DNA of 62,896 bases from JBGTLW01 sp964614575 (GTDB taxonomy: Bacteria; Planctomycetota; Phycisphaerae; Phycisphaerales; Phycisphaeraceae): contig CAZTLX010000004.1 in assembly GCA_964614575.1 (NCBI GenBank), forward strand, positions 1 through 62,896, in the 5' to 3' direction. This document shows, piece after piece, positions 41,508 through 51,643 of this stretch. Every line of letters begins with the position of its first letter. Within the stretch, counting starts at the first letter, position 1. The notes beneath the pieces are model-generated. The model did not search any database and was not told the origin of the DNA. It saw nothing but the letters and a program-made list of their open reading frames with translations. The position numbers and the translations under genes were made by a program.

Positions 41508-43592
41508 ATGACCAGCACCACGCTCACCAGCCTCACCCATGACGCCACCGCGGATCGGCCCCTGCTTGGCCCGCGCGGTTGGGCGTGGCTGATCAGCCTC
41601 GGCATCGGTTTTGTGGCGGTTCATTGGGAGTTCATCCGCCGCACCGCGATGATCTACACCACGGACAACGGCACCATCCGCGCCGATTGGTCTCACGTCG
41701 TGGCGATCCCGCTGATCTCGATCTATTACATCTATCAGAAGCGCGACCAACTGCGGCAGATCACCCCGACCCTCTGCTGGTGGGGCCTGCCCATCCTCTT
41801 CGCCGGGCTCTTTAGTTATGTCTGGTGGATCTTCCCCGGCCGCAACGACATGTTCCGCGGCTACAGCATGGTGATCTCGCTGTTCGGCATGGTGCTGTTC
41901 CTGCTGGGGCCGGCGATGATGCGGGTGCTCTGGTTCCCGGTGCTGTTTATGGTCTTCGCGGTCAAGGTCGCCGACGCGCTGTGGGAACGGATCGCCAACA
42001 TCCTTCAGGACATCGCCGCTCAGGGCGCGACCTTCGTGCTCAAGCTGCTGACCCTGGGCATCGACTTCAACGTCGAGAAGGATGGCAACACCATCAAGCT
42101 CGCCAACGCGAAGCTGATGCAGCGTTACGAGATGGGCGAGATCCCCTTTTATCCCTACGCGATGAACGTCGCCGAGGCCTGCTCGGGCCTGCGGATGCTC
42201 ATGGCATTCATCGCGCTGGGGGTGGCGATGGCGTTCCTGTTCGAACGCCCGTGGTGGCAACGGCTGGTGATGATCGGTATGTCGATCCCCATCGCCGTCG
42301 GCGTCAACATCGGCCGGGTCACGGCAATCGGCCTGCTGGCGCTGCACGACCCTGAACTGTCCAAGGGTGATTTTCACACCTTCGTCGGCATGCTGATGCT
42401 GATCCCCGCGGGGCTGATCTTCCTGCTGCTGGGCTGGGTGATGGACCGGATCATCGTCCCGCCGGAGGCCACCGACGCGGCCGGCACGGCGGGGCCGAAG
42501 GCCGGGCAAGACGCGGGGGCTTCGGCGTCAACGGAGCCCACGCATTGGCCGCGGATCGCGCGTGGAGCGGCGGTGGGGCTGGTGCTGGTGCCGGTGGTGG
42601 GGCTGGTTTACTGGGGGATGCTCAGACTGCCGGACGTGGTGCTCGAAGCCCTGCCGTTTCTGGAAAGTCAATGGGGCGCGTTGACCCGTGTCCTGCTGGT
42701 GGGCGCTCTGGTCGCCGTGCTGTTGCCGCTGGTCCGTCGCCTGGCCGGGTCCGGCCGTCGCGGGGCGGGGCTGGGGCTGTGTCTGGCGTTGCTGGTCGCG
42801 TGGTTCGGCACACAGTCGGCGGTGCTCGCGGCCCAGAAGGTCGTGATCGTCAAGGACCCGGTGCCGCTGCGTCACGAGTTGTTCATGCTCCCCGAGAGCG
42901 TCGGCCCGTGGCAGGTGGTGTATCGCGACCCGCCGCTGAGTAAAGAAGTCGAAGACACGCTGGGCACCAAGCAATACCTGAGCTGGTACTTCCTCGACAA
43001 ACGCCTGGCCCACGCCTCGGATGTCGATGTGCGGCGGCGCAACTTCGAGCCCGGCTCCATCATCCGTCTGCACCTGGCCTACTACACCGGCATGATCGAC
43101 GCGGTGCCCCATGTCCCCGAGCGCTGCAACGTCGCGGGCGGGTTCAATGCCATCGGCAACAGCTTCGAGCTGCCCCTCAACATCGACAACGGCGAATACA
43201 CCTGGAACCAGGAGCTGGAGGTCCACGAAACCTACAGCCTCCTGGAGCCGGTCGTGCGCTCGCCGAAGCTGGCTTTTCACAGCCGCGCCTTCACCTACGC
43301 GCCGCCGATGAACCCCGAGGCCGCGGAAACCGTCATCTACTTCTTCGTGGCCAACGGCAAGTATCTGGCCTCCCCGCTGGATGTGCGCCTGGAGGGCTTC
43401 AACCTCCGTGACCGATACGCGTATTACTTCAAGGTCCAGGCCGAAGCGCTTGGTGTATCCGACCCCGAAGTTGCGAGCGAGCGAGTTGAAGCGTTGCTGA
43501 CCGACCTGATGCCCCAGATCCTGGCGACCCTGCCCGACTGGTCCGAGGTGCAGGCCGGCCGCTATCCCACCGCCGCGGATCAAAAGCCCTGA
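41508..43592 (+). CDS. Exosortase fused to EpsI-like domain
   Basis: 694 residues from ATG 41508 (GTG 41496 is an alternative; neither has an SD). The N-terminal half has about 8 membrane segments and the exosortase catalytic triad: Cys225 in AEACSGLRMLMA, Arg270 in NIGRVTAIGLLA and His290 in FHTFVGMLMLIPAG. It should cleave and anchor PEP-CTERM proteins such as that at 12949. After a linker come further TM segments and a C-terminal domain (about 445-690) resembling EpsI/DUF3485 (LPESVGPWQVVYRDPPLSKE, YYTGMIDAVPHVPERC). Exosortase and EpsI are often separate genes. Shares a cluster with polysaccharide genes, as usual for such systems. Confidence 0.88.
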   Translation: MTSTTLTSLTHDATADRPLLGPRGWAWLISLGIGFVAVHWEFIRRTAMIYTTDNGTIRADWSHVVAIPLISIYYIYQKRDQLRQITPTLCWWGLPILFAGLFSYVWWIFPGRNDMFRGYSMVISLFGMVLFLLGPAMMRVLWFPVLFMVFAVKVADALWERIANILQDIAAQGATFVLKLLTLGIDFNVEKDGNTIKLANAKLMQRYEMGEIPFYPYAMNVAEACSGLRMLMAFIALGVAMAFLFERPWWQRLVMIGMSIPIAVGVNIGRVTAIGLLALHDPELSKGDFHTFVGMLMLIPAGLIFLLLGWVMDRIIVPPEATDAAGTAGPKAGQDAGASASTEPTHWPRIARGAAVGLVLVPVVGLVYWGMLRLPDVVLEALPFLESQWGALTRVLLVGALVAVLLPLVRRLAGSGRRGAGLGLCLALLVAWFGTQSAVLAAQKVVIVKDPVPLRHELFMLPESVGPWQVVYRDPPLSKEVEDTLGTKQYLSWYFLDKRLAHASDVDVRRRNFEPGSIIRLHLAYYTGMIDAVPHVPERCNVAGGFNAIGNSFELPLNIDNGEYTWNQELEVHETYSLLEPVVRSPKLAFHSRAFTYAPPMNPEAAETVIYFFVANGKYLASPLDVRLEGFNLRDRYAYYFKVQAEALGVSDPEVASERVEALLTDLMPQILATLPDWSEVQAGRYPTAADQKP

Positions 43593-43618
43593 TTGCCGCT
43601 AAAGAGGAGGCCCGCCTG

Positions 43619-46600
43619 ATGGCAAGCCGTGTCAATACCAAATTTGTGATCGCCCTCTGTGCCGTGCTGATCGTGATGGTTGGGATCATGGTGGTGCTGT
43701 ACGCGAACGTCATGAACCGCAGCGCCGCCTACTACGAAGAGCGGGGCGATGCCCTGCTGGTGGAGGGCGAGCCCAAGCGTGCCGCCGAGGCGTATCTCAA
43801 CGGCATCGGCCGCGAGCCGGACAACATCGCGCTGCTCAACAAATACATCGACCTGGCCGAAGGCCTGCAGATGCGCAGCGTGGTCGAAGCGCGGGACACG
43901 CTGTCCAAAATCCGCGGGGCGCTGCGCCAGGCCGCCAACTACCGCCGTGATGATCCTCAGCAGCTCGAAGCCCTCTTCCGCTTCGAGCTGGATTTCGCCC
44001 GGCAGTTTGGCGACCCCGCGCTCTACAACTCGCTGTACGAGCTGGCGGATAACTGGCTCAAGGACCGCGATCAGGAGATCATCGCGATCAAGTACCGCGG
44101 CATCGCGCAGACCGTGCGCCTCACCGCGGATATGCCCGCCGAAATGATCCAGCAGGCGGAAAACGACCTGACCGCCGCCTTCAACGCCGACCCCAGGAAC
44201 GCCGAGGTCCTGCACCACCTGGCGCTCTACAAGCTCAAACGCGCGGAGATGCTGGATCGGCCGGGTGGCGACCCGGTGCAGGCGCAGCGCCTGCGGGCCG
44301 AGGCCTTGGAAGTCTCGGACACGATGTACGCGATCGATCCCAACGACGCCGATCGCGCCATCAAGCACTTGACCCTCCTGATCCAGCCGATGGTCCGCGA
44401 CCTGACCGCCGCCGCCGCCATCGCCGAGAATCTGGAAGAGGCCCTGGACCCGACGGCCGCGACATTAACCCAACTGGTCACCGTCTCCAACGTCCTGCCG
44501 ATGGTGGACACGCAGCCGGTCGAGCAGGGCGAGGGGCAACCCGCCACCACGAGCGGCCTGGCACGCTCGGCCGCGATGCTGCAGGCCGCCGTCGCGGCTA
44601 ACCCCGACAGCCTCTCGCACCGCGTGTTGCTGGGCAACACGCTGCGGCGGATGAACCGCGTTGATGAGGCCTTGGCGCAGTTCGATCAAGCCCGGGAAAT
44701 GCAAGCCCGCGGCAACCCGCTGCAGACCATCCGCGGGGCTAACCTGCAAATGCAGGCGGCGTATCAGTCCGGCGATCTGGCGGCGATCAAGGCCGCGACC
44801 GAAGTCGGCGAAGCACGCGCCCAATGGCTGGACCGCGCCGATCAGGCCGCCGATGAACTTCAGACCATGGCCGGCGACGACGCGCCGCTGGTCAACAAGC
44901 TCCGCGGCAAGGTCCTGCTCCAACGCGGGCAGTTCGACTCGGCGCTGCAGCGCTTGAGCCGCGCGAACGACCGCTTTGAAGACGGCGACATGGAGACGCT
45001 GCTGCTGATCGCCGACGCCGCCTCCCGCCGCGGCGACTGGGGCCTGGCCGTCAACCGGCTGCGTTCGGTGCTCGGCCGTCGCCCGGAGCTGGTCCAGCTC
45101 CGCACGCGGCTGGCCGAGTTGCTGGTCGAGCACCGCGCGTTCGAGCAGGCGCAGGCCGAGATCGATCAGATCGAGGCGACGGAGCCGGACAACCCCGCCG
45201 TACCGCGGCTGCGGGCCGCGATGCTCGCGCAGGGCCGCAACTTCACCGATGCGCTGGCCTATTACGAGCAGGTCGATCTCGACCAGAACCCGGGCATGCT
45301 CCGGCCTCTGGTGCAGGCGTATATCGGCACGGGCCAGCGCGACAAGGCGCAGCAGATCGTGGCCGAGCGCTACGCGAAGAACCCCGCCGACGTGGCGCTC
45401 ATGCAATTGATGCTGGCGCTGGCCGAAGACAAAGATCAGCGACTGGCGATCATCGAGCAGGCGCGCGAGGCGGGCGTGGACAGCGCGATGCTCGACGTGT
45501 TCGCCCGCCAGGTCCGGGGCGATCAACTGCAGATCGAGGAAGTGGTCGCGCTGATGACCCAAGGCATGGACGACCCGCTCGACGCGGCGCTGCGCGAGGC
45601 GCAGCTGCTGCGGCAGGCCGGGCGAACCGAAGCCGCCGAGGCGGCGCTGGAGCGAGCCGCGGCCATCGATGCCAGCAACCCGCGGGTCATCGAGTTGCGC
45701 TTCGAGCAGGCGTTAAGCGCCCGCGAATTCGATCGGGCCAAGCAATTGGCCGATGAAGCGGCCCGCCAGAACCTGGACCTGGCCAACGGCGCGTTCTACC
45801 GCGGCCGGCTCCTCGCGATCCAAGGTGAGCTGCGCCCGGCGATCGAGCAGATGCGCCAAGGCCTCGAAGCTCGGCCCGAATACCCCGAAGGCCACCGCCT
45901 GCTGGGCCTGCTGCTGCGGCAGAATAACCAACTCAACGAAGCGGTCGCGGCATTCAACCGGGCGCTGAACAATCAGCCGGATAACGTCGATACGCTGGTG
46001 GCGCTGGCATCGACCTACGCCTTGATGGAGCGCAACGCCGACGCCTTGAGCGCGATGCGTCGCGCCTACCAGGCCGACCCGCGCAACAACCTGGTGTTTA
46101 ATCAGTACGCCCAGCTCGAGCAGAGCGTGGGTAGCGCCGCGCGGGTGATCGCCGCCCGCACCGAACGGGCGCAGATCAACCCGCAGGACATGGATAACCG
46201 CCGGGCGCTGGCGATCCTGCTGGCGCAAGAAGAGCGTCTGGCCGAGGGGCTGGAGGTCGTCAACGCGATCATCGATGAGGAAGGCCGCACGCTCTCGAAC
46301 ATCGCCACCTTGGCCGCCGTGCATCGCGTCGCGGAGAAGCCCGACGAGGGATTGCAGATCATTGAGGATTACCTCGCCACCCGGGGTGATCAGGCGACGG
46401 TTGCGGACTACCTGCTCCAGGCCCGCTACCTGAGGTCGATCGACCGGCTGGACGACATGGTCCGGGCCTACCATCGGGCGATCGCGGTGGAAGACACCCA
46501 GACGCGTTCGGCCAGCCGCGAGTTCGCCGACACACTCTTCTCGATCAATATCAACGACACCGCGTTGACCATGTATCAGGAGCTTTACAAGGAGAAGCCG

Positions 46601-48154
46601 GACGACGAAGCGATCAAGCTGCGTCTGGCGGAGTCCTACATCCGCGCCGGCCAGCCCGAAGAAGCGGAGAAACTGATCGGCGACGTGGAATCCAACGCGA
46701 CGACGACGCTGCTCAAGGCGATGGCGGCGCGGCAGCGCGGGAACCCGCAGGAAGCCATCAGCCTGATCGATCAGGCCCTGGCCGAGTCCGGCAACAACAA
46801 CGGCCGGGCCATGCTGCTCTTCCAACGCGGCGACATCCTGGCCAACACCCAGCAGGACTTTAGCGGTGCGATCAGTGACCTGCGACAGGCCGTCGAACTC
46901 AACCCCAATCTGCTCCAGGCCCAGATGCTGCTCGCTTCCTGCTACGGCGCGAACGGCCAACTCGACCAATCCGCCCGGGTACTCCGCAACGTGCTGGCGG
47001 CAAACCCTCAGAACCGTGACGCCCGGTTGCGCCTGGTCAACCTTTACCTGGCCGAGCCCAACCTCCCCGCCGCCCGCACGCTGCTGGATCAGGCGATCGA
47101 GCAGTCCCCCGAGGACCCGCTGTGGCCTCAGTTCCGCGCCCGCGTCGCCCTCGCGGAGCAGCGCCCCGGCGAGGCGGAGAGCAACTGGCGCCGGGCGATG
47201 GAACTGCAGCCCAACCCCGATGCCCTCGGCTCGTTGGTCGGTTTGCTGCTTAATCAGAACCGCGCCAGCGAGGCGTTGTCGCTGATGGAAACCAATCGCG
47301 AGATGGTGCAGGCGTCGGTCGCGCTCTCGGCGTTGCGCGGCCGGGTCCTGCACGCCACCGGCTCGACCCAGTCGGCCCGTCAGGTCTTCATCGACTCGCT
47401 GCAGGCCGCGACCAACCCGACCCAGTTGCTGCAGGTCAGCGAGCAGATCGGCGCGTCGTACGACGATCCGGCCACGACGATCGCGATCCTGGAATCGGCG
47501 ACGAACCCGGCGCTCAGCAGCGTGCTGGCCTTCGCGCAGGCGCAGGTCGAGGCGTCGGCCGAGCAGTATGATCAGGCCCTGAGCCGGATCGATCGGACCC
47601 TGGCCGCGCTGCCGCAAGAGCAGCAGGGGATGCAGGTGGGTTTGATGCGGTTGCGGGGCGTCGTGCTTTATCAGATGGGGCGACCCGACGAGGCGGCCGC
47701 GGCGTACGAAGAGGTGATGGCGTTGGCGCCCAACGATACGCAGACGCTCAATAACTACGCGTTCCTGCTGCTGGAGGAAGGCCGCGACATGGACCGGGCC
47801 GTTCGATTGGCCCAACAGGCGGCGAACCAGGCCCCGGCCAACGGGGCGGTGCTCGACACGCTGGGCTGGGCCCAGTTCAAGGCCGGGCAGACCGAGCAGG
47901 CCCGGCAGACGCTTCAGCGGGCGGCGACCCTGAGCGATCTGGCGGCGACGCATTACCACCTCGCGATGGTGCTTGATGCCCAGCGAGACGCGTCCGCCGA
48001 CCCGGTGATCCGGCGGAACCTGCGGGAGCGGGCGGTGAGCAGGCTGCAGTCGGCGGTCACGTCCGCCCAGCGGGAAGACGACCCGAAATTCCTCAAAATG
48101 GCGCAGGCCAAACTGGATGAATGGTCTGCAACGGCACCGACACCCGGAAACTGA
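43619..48154 (+). CDS. Giant membrane-anchored TPR-repeat protein
   Basis: 1511 residues. One N-terminal TM segment (about 8-30) and then an almost continuous array of tetratricopeptide-type helical repeats, e.g. PDNVDTLVALASTYALMERN, PEYPEGHRLLGLLLRQNNQL, PNDTQTLNNYAFLLLEEGRD. No catalytic motif. It resembles the large PEP-CTERM-system TPR protein (PrsT) that accompanies exosortase/EPS loci, and may scaffold polysaccharide or protein assembly in the periplasm. GAGGAGG 9 nt before the ATG. It starts 26 bp after the exosortase, so it is in the same operon. Confidence 0.82.
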   Translation: MASRVNTKFVIALCAVLIVMVGIMVVLYANVMNRSAAYYEERGDALLVEGEPKRAAEAYLNGIGREPDNIALLNKYIDLAEGLQMRSVVEARDTLSKIRGALRQAANYRRDDPQQLEALFRFELDFARQFGDPALYNSLYELADNWLKDRDQEIIAIKYRGIAQTVRLTADMPAEMIQQAENDLTAAFNADPRNAEVLHHLALYKLKRAEMLDRPGGDPVQAQRLRAEALEVSDTMYAIDPNDADRAIKHLTLLIQPMVRDLTAAAAIAENLEEALDPTAATLTQLVTVSNVLPMVDTQPVEQGEGQPATTSGLARSAAMLQAAVAANPDSLSHRVLLGNTLRRMNRVDEALAQFDQAREMQARGNPLQTIRGANLQMQAAYQSGDLAAIKAATEVGEARAQWLDRADQAADELQTMAGDDAPLVNKLRGKVLLQRGQFDSALQRLSRANDRFEDGDMETLLLIADAASRRGDWGLAVNRLRSVLGRRPELVQLRTRLAELLVEHRAFEQAQAEIDQIEATEPDNPAVPRLRAAMLAQGRNFTDALAYYEQVDLDQNPGMLRPLVQAYIGTGQRDKAQQIVAERYAKNPADVALMQLMLALAEDKDQRLAIIEQAREAGVDSAMLDVFARQVRGDQLQIEEVVALMTQGMDDPLDAALREAQLLRQAGRTEAAEAALERAAAIDASNPRVIELRFEQALSAREFDRAKQLADEAARQNLDLANGAFYRGRLLAIQGELRPAIEQMRQGLEARPEYPEGHRLLGLLLRQNNQLNEAVAAFNRALNNQPDNVDTLVALASTYALMERNADALSAMRRAYQADPRNNLVFNQYAQLEQSVGSAARVIAARTERAQINPQDMDNRRALAILLAQEERLAEGLEVVNAIIDEEGRTLSNIATLAAVHRVAEKPDEGLQIIEDYLATRGDQATVADYLLQARYLRSIDRLDDMVRAYHRAIAVEDTQTRSASREFADTLFSININDTALTMYQELYKEKPDDEAIKLRLAESYIRAGQPEEAEKLIGDVESNATTTLLKAMAARQRGNPQEAISLIDQALAESGNNNGRAMLLFQRGDILANTQQDFSGAISDLRQAVELNPNLLQAQMLLASCYGANGQLDQSARVLRNVLAANPQNRDARLRLVNLYLAEPNLPAARTLLDQAIEQSPEDPLWPQFRARVALAEQRPGEAESNWRRAMELQPNPDALGSLVGLLLNQNRASEALSLMETNREMVQASVALSALRGRVLHATGSTQSARQVFIDSLQAATNPTQLLQVSEQIGASYDDPATTIAILESATNPALSSVLAFAQAQVEASAEQYDQALSRIDRTLAALPQEQQGMQVGLMRLRGVVLYQMGRPDEAAAAYEEVMALAPNDTQTLNNYAFLLLEEGRDMDRAVRLAQQAANQAPANGAVLDTLGWAQFKAGQTEQARQTLQRAATLSDLAATHYHLAMVLDAQRDASADPVIRRNLRERAVSRLQSAVTSAQREDDPKFLKMAQAKLDEWSATAPTPGN

Positions 48155-48257
48155 AAAAATCGTCCCCGCGACGCTGGACAGCCCCCCATGACGGGGTACA
48201 GATAGCAAAACACCCCCTGCATACCCCCGGCCCGATCGCCGGGAGGAGGCACCGATC

Positions 48258-50585
48258 ATGACCGCGAACCCCATCTCCAACATCCCGCCCCTGGGTCCGA
48301 TGTCCGGCCCCGCGCCCGGCGGACCCACCGGCCCCTTCAAGCCGGTCGATCCGATGAAGCTGCTCCGACAGCACATCCGCCTGCTGATCATCACCGGCGT
48401 GGTGGGCATCGTCCTCGGCCTGGGCCTGTGGTTGACCCTGCGCTTCCTCGCCCCGCGCTATACCTCCCCGGCCCTGCTTCACGTCAGCGCCCCGCTGGTC
48501 GACCCCAACTCAGCCACCCCCAGCCAGACCGGCGGGCGGGCGTCGCTCGATGAGATCGAATCGTTTATCCAGAGCGAAATCCAGCGCCTCAAATCCAACG
48601 AGATCCTAACCCGCGCGATCCGTCGCAGCGAGGTGCAGGCGACCGACTGGTTCAAACAGTTCCGCGGGCAGGCGGCGATGAACGACGCCATGATCGCGCT
48701 GCAGGAAGACGACTTTAGCGCCTCGGGCATCCGCGGCGCCCCGCTGATGCGCCTCGCGGTGCATACCGCTCACAAGGATGACGCCCAGATCATCCTCGAA
48801 AACATCATCGTGGTGTACCTCGACGAGCTGAGCCAGCTCACCGCGCGCGACAGCGAAGGCCTGCGGCGGATGTTCATCGACGAGCAGACCCGCTGGGGCA
48901 ATCAGGTCGAGTCCCTGACCGAAGCCCGCAACCGCTTCACCCGTGAGAACGACATGGATGCGCTCAACGAGCGCAACACGTCGATCCGCCTGACCTTCGA
49001 GAACCTCGAACGCCAACGGCTGTCGCTGGAATACGCGCTGGCCGAGGCGCAGGCGATGTACAACGACCTGAAGATGCTTGAAGACATGGGGGGCGAGCCG
49101 ACCGCCGATCAGGTGCAGTCGGTCATGACCCGGCCGGATATGGTCGGTCGCCAGCAGCAGATCAACGAGGTCAAGTCGAACCTCGCGGCGTTGCGGGCGG
49201 GGGGCTACGGCGATGAGCACCGCGCGGTCCGCCGCACACGTGAGCAACTCGCGGCGATGGAGAACGAGCTCAAGGCCGAGCAGGAGCGCATGGTGCGTGA
49301 GAGCATGGCCGGGCAGATCGCCAGCGCGGCCCGCGCGATCGAGAGCCTCAAGTCGCAGCTCAGCTCGCTCACCTCGCCGATCGCCGATGCGCAGCGCCGA
49401 ATGATCGACATCCGCGCCAAGCTCGACGAATACGAAGCGTTGATGGAACGCCTGGCCAAAGCGCAACTGGAATACGACAAGGCGGTGGACGGCCTGGCCA
49501 CGGTGCGCATGACCAACGCCCACCCCTACGCCCAGCGGGTCCGCCGACAGGCCGGCCCCGATGACGCGGAACTGACCTTCCCCAAGCCCGAGATCATTGT
49601 GCCCGGCGTGACGATCCTGCTGCTGGGTGCGGTCACCGGCCTGCTGTTCCTGAGAGAGATGCTCGACACCCGGCTGCGCAGCCCGGCGGACATCAAGATG
49701 CTCGCCAACGTGTCGATGCTCGGCATGCTGCCCGACGCCGGCGAAGACCCCTCCGGCGCGACGCGCGTCGAGCGCGTGGTCGAGCGTCAGCCCGCCGGCC
49801 TCATGGCCGAGGCGTTCCGCCAGACCCGCACCGCGATCCTCTCGCGCATGGACCGCCGCGGTTACCGCTCGCTGGTCGTCGTCGCGGCGCAGCCGGCGTC
49901 GGGGGCCAGCTCGGTGGCGCAGAACCTCGCGGCCAGCGTCGCGCTCAACGGCCGGCGCGTGCTGCTGATCGACGCGAACTTCCGCCGTCCGGCGGTCCAC
50001 GGGCTGATGGGCGTGGACAACGGGCAGGGGTTGTATGACGTGCTGACCGCCAAGGTCGTGGCCGAGGACGTGATCTACCCGATCGACGGCCTGCCGCTGT
50101 CGGTCATGCCGACCGGCCACGCCGCGGAAGCCGCGCCCGAGCTGTTCGAGGGCCAGGCCTTCCGCACGCTGATGGCGCGGCTGGAGTCGGCGTTTGACCT
50201 GATCGTGATCGACACCGCCCCGACGCTGCTGACCAGCGACAGCCAGATGCTCGCCAAGCAGGTCGATGCGATCGCCGTGGTCGTGCGGGCGTCGGTGGAT
50301 AAGCGCGGCATGATCGACCGCATGATCCGCCAGCTCGACGGGCAGCGGGCCGACATCCTCGGCGTGATCCTCAACGGTGTGCGCAGCTCCGCGGGCGGCT
50401 ACTTCCGCAAGAGCTACCAGGACTTCTACCGCTACCGCAAGCCGGCCAACGGGTCGGTGGATATCGACCGCAGGCGTATGGCCGACCTGGCCAACCGCAA
50501 CCCCGACGCAGACCGCAAGGCCGACACCGACGAACTGGCCTCCGTTTTCGCGCAGAACGACGCGGATGAGCCGAAGCAGGGTTGA
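48258..50585 (+). CDS. Wzc-like chain-length/tyrosine-kinase protein lacking the Walker A lysine
   Basis: 775 residues. Wzz domain (one TM about 40-65, coiled coils 195-420, second TM about 448-468) then a BY-kinase-like domain. Walker A normally reads GxGKST; here it is PASGASSVAQNLA, so the Lys is Ala550 (codon gcc at 49905-49907). Walker A' is LLIDANFRRPAVHG and Walker B is DLIVIDTAP. A tyrosine cluster Y715, Y720, Y724, Y726 (GGYFRKSYQDFYRYR) remains. Without the lysine, ATP hydrolysis is doubtful, so it may regulate chain length without kinase activity. GGGAGGAGG precedes the ATG. Confidence 0.85.
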   Translation: MTANPISNIPPLGPMSGPAPGGPTGPFKPVDPMKLLRQHIRLLIITGVVGIVLGLGLWLTLRFLAPRYTSPALLHVSAPLVDPNSATPSQTGGRASLDEIESFIQSEIQRLKSNEILTRAIRRSEVQATDWFKQFRGQAAMNDAMIALQEDDFSASGIRGAPLMRLAVHTAHKDDAQIILENIIVVYLDELSQLTARDSEGLRRMFIDEQTRWGNQVESLTEARNRFTRENDMDALNERNTSIRLTFENLERQRLSLEYALAEAQAMYNDLKMLEDMGGEPTADQVQSVMTRPDMVGRQQQINEVKSNLAALRAGGYGDEHRAVRRTREQLAAMENELKAEQERMVRESMAGQIASAARAIESLKSQLSSLTSPIADAQRRMIDIRAKLDEYEALMERLAKAQLEYDKAVDGLATVRMTNAHPYAQRVRRQAGPDDAELTFPKPEIIVPGVTILLLGAVTGLLFLREMLDTRLRSPADIKMLANVSMLGMLPDAGEDPSGATRVERVVERQPAGLMAEAFRQTRTAILSRMDRRGYRSLVVVAAQPASGASSVAQNLAASVALNGRRVLLIDANFRRPAVHGLMGVDNGQGLYDVLTAKVVAEDVIYPIDGLPLSVMPTGHAAEAAPELFEGQAFRTLMARLESAFDLIVIDTAPTLLTSDSQMLAKQVDAIAVVVRASVDKRGMIDRMIRQLDGQRADILGVILNGVRSSAGGYFRKSYQDFYRYRKPANGSVDIDRRRMADLANRNPDADRKADTDELASVFAQNDADEPKQG

Positions 50586-50638
50586 TTCGGCACCGCAAGC
50601 TGCCGGGGCCATCGGCCACGAACGGCCGGGAGGTTTAA

Positions 50639-51643
50639 TTGGCCCCCAAGGCGATCATCACCGGCGGTGCCGGGTTCATCGGGTCGCACCTGGCTGAGGC
50701 GTTGCTTGGCGCGGGCCGGCGGGTCGTGCTGATCGATAACCTCGCGACGGGGCGGCGCGAGAACGTGGAGCCGCTGCTGGGTGATCGCTGCGAGCTGATC
50801 GTGGGCGAGGCCGGCCGCATCATCCATCAACCGGGAGTGCTGACCGATTGCACGGAGATTTATCACCTCGCCGCGGCGGTGGGGGTTCGGCTGATCACCG
50901 ACGACCCGGCGGCGATGATCCACAACAACGTGGAAGAAACCGTCGCGGTGCTCAACGCGGCGCAGCTCGCGAACGCCGCGGTGCTCATCGCCTCCTCTTC
51001 CGAGGTCTATGGCAAGTGCCCGGTGCTGCCGCTGCGGGAAGACATGGACCTGGTCTTTGGCCCGACGACCGCGTCGCGGTGGAGCTACGGGCTGAGCAAG
51101 GCGATCGACGAGCACCTGGCGATCGACCTGCACCGCCGGGCCGGGCTGCGGTCGGTCGTGGTGCGGCTGTTTAACACCATCGGTCCGCGGCAGCGGGGGC
51201 GCTACGGCATGGTCGTGCCGCGCTTCGTCGCCTGGGCCACGCGCAACGAGCCGATCCAGGTCTACGGTGACGGCCGGCAGACCCGCAGCTTCTGCGATGT
51301 GCGCGACACGGTCACCGCGATGCCGAGGCTGCTGGCCAACCCCGAATGCCACGGGCAGGTGTACAACCTCGGCTCCGATCAACCCATCACGGTGGATGAG
51401 CTGGCCGATCTGATCATCGAGGCCTCGGGTTCGACCGCCGGCAAGCGGCACATCCCCTACGAGGCGATCTACGGGCAAGGATTCGAAGACCCGCAGCAGC
51501 GTCAGCCGGATATCGGTAAAGTACGAAACGCGATCGGCTTTGCCTCCCGCATCGGGTTGCGGCAGACGATCGACGATTTAATCCGCATCGCCCGGCCGGC
51601 CGATGTTGTCAACCGGGAGGCCCCGCGGGCCGTGACCCCATGA
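50639..51643 (+). CDS. NAD-dependent sugar epimerase/dehydratase (extended SDR)
   Basis: 334 residues. Makes nucleotide sugars for the polysaccharide. ITGGAGFIGSHLAEALLGAG (NAD site), IASSSEVYGKCP (SSSEVYG), YGLSKAIDE (YxxxK), NTIGPRQRGRYGMVVPRF and YNLGSDQPITVDEL place it with GDP-/dTDP-/UDP-sugar epimerases and dehydratases; UDP-glucuronate decarboxylase or 4-epimerase are both possible. TTG 50639 is used because GGAGG is 5 nt upstream. The stop overlaps the next gene's ATG by 4 bp. Confidence 0.85.
   Translation: MAPKAIITGGAGFIGSHLAEALLGAGRRVVLIDNLATGRRENVEPLLGDRCELIVGEAGRIIHQPGVLTDCTEIYHLAAAVGVRLITDDPAAMIHNNVEETVAVLNAAQLANAAVLIASSSEVYGKCPVLPLREDMDLVFGPTTASRWSYGLSKAIDEHLAIDLHRRAGLRSVVVRLFNTIGPRQRGRYGMVVPRFVAWATRNEPIQVYGDGRQTRSFCDVRDTVTAMPRLLANPECHGQVYNLGSDQPITVDELADLIIEASGSTAGKRHIPYEAIYGQGFEDPQQRQPDIGKVRNAIGFASRIGLRQTIDDLIRIARPADVVNREAPRAVTP

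Noticed and set aside
45713..48409. 898-residue minus-strand open frame opposite the TPR gene
   Set aside because: Composition and lack of domains show it is a shadow of the TPR repeats.
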